Below the pieces are notes generated by a model, which saw only the letters and a program-made list of their open reading frames with translations, did no database searches and had not been told where the DNA came from. Shown here in pieces: positions 57,163 through 64,000 of a stretch of DNA of 64,000 nucleotides (position 1 is its first letter; every line of letters starts with the position of its first letter). Location: positions 11,650,138-11,714,137 of the forward strand of contig CM068544.1 of the NCBI GenBank assembly GCA_035048495.1, given 5' to 3'. Made by a program: the position numbers and the translations under genes. This DNA is from Euptelea pleiosperma. Its lineage: Eukaryota; Streptophyta; Magnoliopsida; Ranunculales; Eupteleaceae.

Positions 57163-60100
57163 CTATTTTGGCCAGTGTGAAGGCATTTCTTCGGTGACAA
57201 GGTAGTTGACAATGTCAGCATACCATGGATGAACGGAGATGGCGAACAGTTGTTCGTCGGGAAAGGTCTCAGTGATGGGCTGGGTGTCGAAGGATGACTC
57301 TAAAGTCAGTCTAGACAAGTGATCAGCCACTACATTCTCAGTTCCTTTCTTATCCTTAATCTCGAGGTCGAATTCCTGCAGTAAGAGAATCCAGCGAATT
57401 AAGCGAGGCTTGGTTTCCTTTTTTGACATGAGATAACGAAGGGCTGCATGATCAGTGTACACGACCACCTTAGTGGCTAAGAGGTACTGACAGAATTTAT
57501 CAAGGGCGAAGACTACCGCCAGGAGTTCTTTCTCAGTGGTAGAGTAATTCATTTGGGCAGAGTTAAGAGTTTTGCTCGCGTATTAGATCACGTGTGACCT
57601 TTTGTCAACTCTCTGCCCTAGAACGGCTCCTAAGGCGTAGTCAAAAGCATCGCACATTACCTCGAAAGGTAGAGTCCAGTCCGAGGGACGGATAATGGGT
57701 GCAGTAGTGAGCTCAGATTTGAGACGCTCAAATGCCTTGATACAGTCAGCATTAAAGTCGAAAGGACTATCTTTAGCCAGAAGATGGGATAGAAGTCGAG
57801 CGATTTGAGAGAAGTCCTTGATGAATCGCCTATAGAATCCTCCGTGTCCCAAAAAGGATTGGATGTCACGCACAGACTTAGGAGTAGGCAAGGTCGAGAT
57901 GATATCGATTTTAGCTTTGTCGACCTCAATGCCCTGATGGGAAATGACATGTCCCAGAACAATGCCCTTCGTCACCATGAAGTGGCATTTCTCCCAATTG
58001 AGGACAAGTTGCTTGTCCTGACAGCGTTGAAGTACAAGCCTTAGATGGTTCAGACAGTCATCAAAGGATGACCCAAAGACTGAGAAGTCGTCCATAAAGA
58101 CTTCGAGGAATTTTTCCACCATGTCAAAGAATATGCTCATCATACACCTTTGAAAGGTCGCGGGTGCATTGTAGAGGCCAAAGGGCATGCGCTTGTAGGC
58201 AAAAGTGCCAAAGGGACAGGTGAAAGTTGTCTTCTCGTGATCCTCAGGGGTTATGGGTATTTGATTATACCCTGAGTAACCATCGAGGAAGCAGTAATAG
58301 GAGTGACCTGCTAGTCTCTCCATCATTTGGTCTATGAAGGGTAAAGGAAAATGGTCCTTCTTAGTATTGGTGTTGAGTCGTCGGTAATCGATGCAGACTC
58401 TCCACCCTTTCTTTAGGCGCTGGTGACCATTTCCTTGTTCTCATTTTCCACAACTGTGAATCCTGCCTTTTTAGGGACGACATGAATAGGACTCACCCAT
58501 TTGCTATCGGAGATGGGGTAAATGATACCCGCATCTAACAGTTTAAGGACCTCATCCCGGACTACATCCTTCAAGACGGGGTTCAACCTCCTCTGGTGTT
58601 CTCGAGAGGTTTTGGATTCATCCTCGAGATAGATGTGATGTTGGCACACCGAGGGGTCTATGCCACGAATATCATCTATAGTCCAACCTATCGCAGATTT
58701 GTGCTCGTTGAGCAGCTCGAGAAGTTTCTTACGTTCACTCTTAGACAAAGCGGAAGCAATAATGACAGGGTAGGTTTCCTTAGGACCAAGATAGGCATAG
58801 GAAAGATCTGTTGGAAGTGGCTTGAGCTCCAATGTTGGAGCAGATGGAGTGGAAGTAGGTGTCACAGAAGACATGGATTGAAGAGGTTTGACTTCAGTAG
58901 TAAATGGAAGGATGGGTTCTCTGGCCATGGTTATCAGAGGCTCGAACTCGATGAGTGGAGCAGGGATCTCTAGCAGTGGAGCAGTCTCCAAAAGATCATT
59001 GAGATCAGAAATAGCTGACTCTGTTGCAAAGTCAGCCCCAAAGTGTGCTAGACACTATTTAAGAATATCTTCGGTGGAGTCCGAAATCAGACTCTCAACG
59101 GCACACATTTCATCTGCCACATCGCGATCGGCATCCTGTTGCATTAAACGAAAGATATTGACCTCAGCTTTGAGATTTCCGAAAGCAATGGACATGTTTC
59201 CGTCCCTGCACCCGATGTGTGCATTCGCAGTGGCAAGGAATGGACGGCCTAAGATGACCGGAATGCGGTTATCCTGACACGGCTCGGTGTCGAGAATGAT
59301 AAAGTCCACAGGATAATAAAAGTCAGCGACTTTTACTAGGACATCTTCAATGATTCCTCTTGGAATCTTGATGGACTGATCAGCCAATTTCAGGGTGACA
59401 TTGGTAGGCTTCATATCTTTCAATCCTAACTGCTGATATACCGAGAATGGTATGAGGTTAACGCTAGCCCCTAAATCTAGCAGGGCAGTGCAGCTAAAGT
59501 TGTCTCCAATTTCACATTGGACAGTTGGGCTACCTGGATCCTTGTGTTTGATCACACTGTTGCGTTGAATGAACGCGGTAGCTTTTTCGGCCAAGAAGGC
59601 AGCTTTGGGTACATGCGTACACCGCTTAACTGTGCACAAGTCCTTGAGGAATTTGGCATAGGAGGGGATTTGCTTGATAGCAGAAAGGAATGGGATATTG
59701 ATCTGGACGTCTTTAAAGACATCTAAGATCTCTGAGAATTGCTGATCCCGCTTATCTTGGACAAGTCTGTCCGGGAAGGGAGGTTTTACCCGACAAATGG
59801 ATTTGTCTTTAGCCTTCGATTTCTGCACAGGGATATTTGATGTTGGTGCAGAGGTAGAAGAAGCAGAGGTAGGATTGGTACTAGTTTTCTCTGTAAGAGT
59901 GATGGGTGCTGGAGATGGCACCGGCGGTGGTTGGACTCCCATGTCCATAGTTTTTCCAGATCGTAGGGTGGTTACAGCTTGCACCTCCCCTTGATAGTTC
60001 TCATTCTGGCTTTGAGATTGGGATCCGATCTCATATACTACCCCTTTGGCATTTCCTTTAGGGTTGGCAATGGGTTGGCTAGGAAAGATCCCCTTAGCTT

Positions 60101-60862
60101 TCTCAGTTTCTAAGTTACCTAGACGTTGCTCTAGACGAAGCATGGATTGCTGTTGCTGTTGCTCTAGGCGTTGCATATATTGAGTAATTAGTTGAGCTAG
60201 AAGGTCCTCGATATCGGGTTTGGGAACCGACTGTTGGGGAGCAGCTAATGGGAGCTGAGGCACCAATTCGCGACTCGAGCTCATCGGGGCATTATAGTTA
60301 TAGGCGGAAGAATTAGTTGGGACAATCTGTTGGTTCTGAAAGTTCTGGGAAACTCTTTGCTGATTCTGAAATGTGCTCGATTGTCCAGAGTATTGACCCT
60401 GTTGGAACTGCCGGTTCTGAGTAGATGGGTACTGACTCTGCTGGTACTGACCCTGATTGAATTGCCTAGTGGGTTGATTGAACCCAGGGGGATACATGCC
60501 CTGAGGTTGACGTGGAGGTTGAGCTTGTGGTTGAGTAGACTGAGGCCTCCAAGAGAAGTTAGGGTGGTTTCTCGTGTCCGGATGATAAGATTGACTATAA
60601 GAGTTCTGAGTGGGTGGTTTGTATGTGTTGAAAGCACAAACTTCTTCCTGAAGAGGATTAGACCATCCTTCATTCAAAGGACAATGCTCAGTAGTATGGG
60701 AGGGTTGCAGACAGAGGGTGCAGGATTCCATAGGGCTCTTGTGTCCCACATGCATGACTGGGGTAGATTGTTGAGTAGGCTTTTGTATAGACACAGCCAG
60801 TGCCGAGACTGACTTGCTCAACTCTTGAATGACAGATCGAAGCTCAGTATCAGCTGTAGCAT
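57163..60862 (-). pseudogene. Gag C-part, protease, RT and RNase H of element D, broken
   Basis: Collinear with B from about residue 281 to the end. Intact marks: zinc knuckle CTLCLQPSHTTEHC, protease ALLDLGASVNLIPF, FMDDFSVFGSS, CDAFDYALGAVLG and VVADHLSRL. Lesions: TAG at 59055-59057 (CAG to TAG after the protease), a one-base deletion near 58421 within KEMVTQRLKKGWR, and TAA at 57583-57585 in HVIYYASK. The UAG at 57163-57165 is shared with B. Apart from these, differences from B are scattered single substitutions, so D and B are close relatives. Confidence 0.9.
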
Positions 60863-61319
60863 TGATATTCGCTCAAAAGTGCTTATTTTAAGCAATTATC
60901 CTTTTAGCGTTATTGCATTCTCCTACGTTAAAATACTCTATTTATCTATTTTTCTACGTAAGAGTCTCTTGTGTTGCGTAGAACACACTTTTCTGGACGA
61001 AATGGTATATTTGCATGCATTAAACACATTTTCGGAAGTCTAGACATGTAGTCATTCTGATAAAGTCTCATTACGCGCTTCTTCTGTCGCAGAAAACCCC
61101 GATGGGACAATTCTCGAGACTTGCGAGCCCACATCGATCAGGAAAGCCCATTATCAAAGCTTAAAGAGCCCACATGCTATGACTAAAAGATATGGGCCCA
61201 CTATGGACTGAATAGGAGGACCAAAAAGCCGGCCCAAAGAACGAAAAGAACAGGAGAGCCAATGACCAAGAGACGGACCAAAGCGTTTAAAGCCACATGA
61301 GTCAGCAAGGAATGATAGT

Positions 61320-61380
61320 CTACTCTACTGGAGAAGCGTGAGGATGGTCACAGTGAAGACCAGGGTTTCAGACCCTCTGC
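61320..61380 (+). promoter_or_regulatory. tRNA-like module, LTR subtype 1 (degenerate A box, intact B box)
   Basis: CTACTCTACTGG (weak A box) is followed, start to start, 44 bases later by GGTTTCAGACC (B box consensus GGTTCNANNCC). The same module is at about 5988-6042, 30493-30547 and 42760-42815 on +, and about 53425-53480 and 17070-17120 on -. The offset from the LTR start to the B box is about 500 in intact copies. Confidence 0.5.
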
Positions 61381-62064
61381 CAATACTTTTCTCCATTTTT
61401 TTTGATACTTTCTCTCTCATCTCTTCTTATTCTCTCTCTCTCTTCATCTCTCGATCCTCGAATCTACTAACCCAACCCCAGAACTCCTACCCTTCGGCTC
61501 TATCTCATCTCCCTTAGCTTTCTGACCGTTGGATCTTCCATCGGACCATTGGATCTTCAATTGGGACCGTTGGATCTCTCTAGATCCGTCGATCTACCAA
61601 TCTAGGTCCCAATCAAGTCACCATCCATCCGATTGCCATCAGACCGTCTGTCACATCATCTTGTGAGACAATGGACATCATAAATCCATGTGGGCCAGTA
61701 GCCGGGCCCATCATCATCGACCCGCTGTCCGACCAGTTAGTGGACCCCGTGAATTTCCAAAGAATTTTAATTAAATTTCAAAAAAATGGGGGGTCCACTA
61801 ATTGAGGAGATTGCCCATAGAAAAGTAGATTTTTACTTTAAAAAAAAAAAAAAAAAATATTTTTTTATTTTCAAAAATACCCTATTTCCATTAAAGGAAA
61901 TAGGGAGCTTTATAAGAGGAGGGAGAAGGGTTCGTTCGAACCCTAATCCCCCTCCAATCTCTTCCATTCTCTCCCAAAAACTCTCTTGCCCCTTTTCCCC
62001 CCCTCTTGGCCGCTGTTTTCCTCCACTTCTCCTCCACCTTCGTCATCTTCTTCACCATTTTTCC

Positions 62065-62091
62065 ACCGGAGTTGCAGCCTGCAACTCCAGC
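62065..62091. repeat. CCGGAGTTGC palindromes of the 60863-62813 LTR
   Basis: ACCGGAGTTGC/GCAACTCCAG around AGCCT. A second is at 62391-62416 with loop AACTT, and a lone half-site GCAACTCCGG at about 62590. Confidence 0.82.
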
Positions 62092-62813
62092 CACAGCCTG
62101 CACCATCATCATCTTCTCCCCCACGTTTCCTCTCTTGAACAAAACACCACCATCTCCACCATTATCCAGCCACTGCCAGCCACTACCGCTCATTCCACCG
62201 CTGCCAACACCTGCTACACGTTGAACTAAGCCACCGTCTCCAACTCCTCTTGTTGGCGTCGTGCATTGCACTACCACACCGCAGCCCCTTCCTTTCTCAC
62301 AACCGTCACCCCGTGCACTTCTCTTCACCGTCTTCAGGAGGAACACAACCAAAAGAACGAAAAAAAAAAAAAAAAAAAAAAAGAAAGATTGCCAGAGTTG
62401 CAACTTGCAACTCCGGCGAGCTCCATTATCACCGGCAAACCTGCTACCATCTCTTCCTAAAGATCGTTTGGGCCCCTCCACCACGCTGCTCACCAGTCCG
62501 AACTCCATCCTCACCTGCTGGTTTGAATCTCACAGTGACAGCAACTCGTCTCTCCCTCAAACGAAGCTGCAACAATCAACTCCACCTCCAGCAACTCCGG
62601 TCGGGATCTCTCCACTCTTTGCATCGTTGCAGCCTCCTCCACAAACCGCAGCCACCATCACCACCGGTCGCCCTCCTCCAACATCTGCTGCTGCTCCTAC
62701 CTCACCTTCATGGTCCTCACGACCGTGAGAACCCCCATATCTGGTTCTTCTCCACTACCGCCATCACCATTGAGGAACCCGCCATCCCCATCTTCACTAG
62801 TCATCACCACCAC

Positions 62814-64000
62814 TGATATTCGCTCAAAAGTGCTTATTTTAAGCAATTATCCTTTTAGCGTTATTGCATTCTCCTACGTAAAATACTCTATTTACCTACT
62901 TTTCTACGTAAGAGTCTCTTCTGTTGCGTAGAATACACTTTTCTGGACGAAATGGTATATTTGCATGCATTAAACACATTTTCGGAAGTCTAAATATTAA
63001 GCCGTTCTGATTAAAGTCTCATTACGCGCTTCTTCTGTCGCAGGAAACCCCGATAGGAAAATTCTCGAGAATGCGGGCCCACAACCAACCTCCAGAACCT
63101 ATAATCACAGCTCATGAGCCAGTAGGCTGAGGATAAGAAAATGTAGACCAAGAGCGGGAAAAGCTAGAGAGTCGGAAGAGCCTGGGAAAAGACCAAGAGA
63201 GAGAAAGAATCAAGCCCTAAGAGAAGAGAATAAAGGCATTAAAGCTTGACCAACTAACACAAGTCAAAGAATTGCTTAGTTGGTGAAGCATGAAGAAGAC
63301 CAAGTCAAAGAGCAGGGTTCAAGACCCTCTACTAGCATTTTCTCTTTTTCTCTCTCTCCTCTCTCTAAATCCTCACTTTCTCTCTAATCTCAATATCCAC
63401 CACCAGATCCTCTCTCCTTTCGAAATCACTCGATCTTACGGCCTACCTTGGCCGATCTCCACTGTCCGATGATCCGTTCGATCATCTCCATCCACTTCTA
63501 CCATCCGATCGCCATCACATCGTCCGATCTTGAAATCAAATGATCCTCAGGAAAGATGATTCGATCCAATGGCAAGGAAAATCACCATTCTTCTGGCCCA
63601 TTATTTTACTGGTCTACGATCTAGCCAGTGGCCAACTCACTCTGGGCCCACAATTTTAGGCATCATCCCTTCGACATCCCGGCCAAACCATCCGATGGCC
63701 TATGGCCCTCAAATTCATGGCCTAGGCGTGGACCACTGGGAAGATCATTCCTACAGAAGGGGGAGATCGACGGTGATGATCCCACTAGAGAACCAACTCA
63801 TATTTTAAAGAAAGAAATCCTATTTTAAACATGTTCTCTTTAAAAAAAAAGAAAGGTTTTCTTTTAGATAAATTTGATCGAAAAGGTTAGGGGCTTGATC
63901 GAGGGCTGGACCAAACCCTAATGGTTCACATGATGAGCGCCCCACGTTTTGATAAGGGGAGTTTCCAAATAAAAAAAAAAAAAAAAAAAAAGGAACGTGG
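62814..64000 (+). repeat. Family-1 LTR (subtype 2 U3) running off the window
   Basis: Starts TGATATTCGCTC at 62814 inside the preceding LTR. After GGCCCACAACC it follows the subtype-2 sequence seen in reverse complement at about 47220-47870 and 49030-49500. It ends with the window in an A-run (63970-63991). Confidence 0.88.
63265..63336 (+). promoter_or_regulatory. tRNA-like module, LTR subtype 2 (A box and B box)
   Basis: A-box-like TTGCTTAGTTGG at 63272-63283 and B box GGTTCAAGACC at 63316-63326 start 44 bases apart, the tRNA spacing. GCTT (63274-63277) pairs with AAGC (63286-63289) as a D stem, and AGGG/CCCT forms four pairs of a T stem. The anticodon stem pairs only partly and no acceptor stem is seen, so it is not a tRNA gene. 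Confidence 0.6.

Larger units (their letters stand above)
51510..60862 (-). mobile_element. Element D: Athila-like element with 3' LTR, integrase and broken pol
   Basis: Minus strand, from right to left: gag from about residue 281 of the B numbering (interrupted at 60862 by a + LTR), PR, RT, RNase H, integrase, 3' non-coding region, PPT, and complete 3' LTR (51510-53946). The 5' LTR, leader and start of gag lie beyond the interrupting LTRs or outside the window. It inserted into the + LTR of 43080/49755; the left flank is TCTCC, but the partner duplication is off the right edge. Three nonsense or frameshift lesions beyond the UAG shared with B disable it. Confidence 0.9.
60863..62813 (+). repeat. 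Family-1 LTR inserted in gag of element D, 3'-truncated
   Basis: Starts TGATATTCGCTC at 60863 right after GTAGCAT of the D gag sequence, where B continues CATGTCCC. B-box module at 61364-61374, TATAAGAG at 61911-61918, palindromes at 62065-62091 (loop AGCCT) and 62391-62416 (loop AACTT), and an A-run at 62361-62382. It ends at 62813, where another + LTR begins. Confidence 0.9.

Noticed and set aside
63265..63336. True tRNA gene
   Set aside because: A and B boxes are good, but the acceptor stem does not pair, the anticodon stem is partial and the base at position 33 is not T.

Overview
This window is intergenic plant DNA made almost entirely of LTR retrotransposons inserted into one another. 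I find no intact host gene. The host is a plant because the main family is Athila-like: Ty3/gypsy with no chromodomain, a tRNA-Asp-type primer site, a protease with D-L-G-A, and an RT with FMDD. The one host-gene remnant is the 3' end of a plant SnRK1-alpha kinase. I cannot name the species.

Two repeat families dominate. Family 1 is Athila-like. Its LTRs run from TGATATTCGCT to CTACTTTCA and measure about 2.4-3.2 kb. Each has roughly 1.0-1.3 kb of U3 with a tRNA-like module, then a TATA-like box, then a long pyrimidine-rich transcribed part holding short palindromes and CTCTCTAGA arrays. Family 2 is a non-coding, LTR-like unit of about 3.6 kb that starts TGTCACGCCCCGAAT and carries two internal minisatellites.

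Layout: 1-7896, element A (+). It is a family-1 relative whose polyprotein has lost capsid, zinc knuckle, protease core, RT, RNase H and integrase, yet keeps the linker segments in a long reading frame. Its 3' LTR is cut at 7896. 7897-17575, element B (-): a 1511-codon gag-PR-RT-RNaseH frame, leader, PBS and complete 5' LTR, cut off in integrase. 17576-21216, family-2 copy a. 21217-24888, non-LTR DNA with the SnRK1-alpha pseudogene (22528-23429) and a foldback element. 24889-36406, family-2 copies b and c around an Athila leader scrap. Copy c is split by a family-1 solo LTR (30039-36299, TSD ATGGG), which itself holds family-2 copy d (31265-34884). 36410-39044, element C (+), a decayed leader-gag-PR fragment. 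39045-53946, a nest of family-1 LTRs inside LTRs, including two solo LTRs with perfect 5-bp target duplications (ATGGT, ATGTG). 51510-60862, element D (-), with 3' LTR, PPT, integrase and a broken gag-PR-RT-RNaseH. 60863-64000, two more + strand LTRs, the last running off the window.

B supplies the best view of gag, PR, RT and RNase H, D supplies integrase and the 3' end, and A looks like a non-autonomous partner sharing leader, 3' region, PPT and LTR with them. Points most worth following: the hollowed-out reading frame of A, a family of constant-stem, variable-loop palindromes confined to the LTRs, a tRNA-like Pol III-type module in U3, and an in-frame UAG at the same place in B and D. All similarity statements were made by eye from the sequence.
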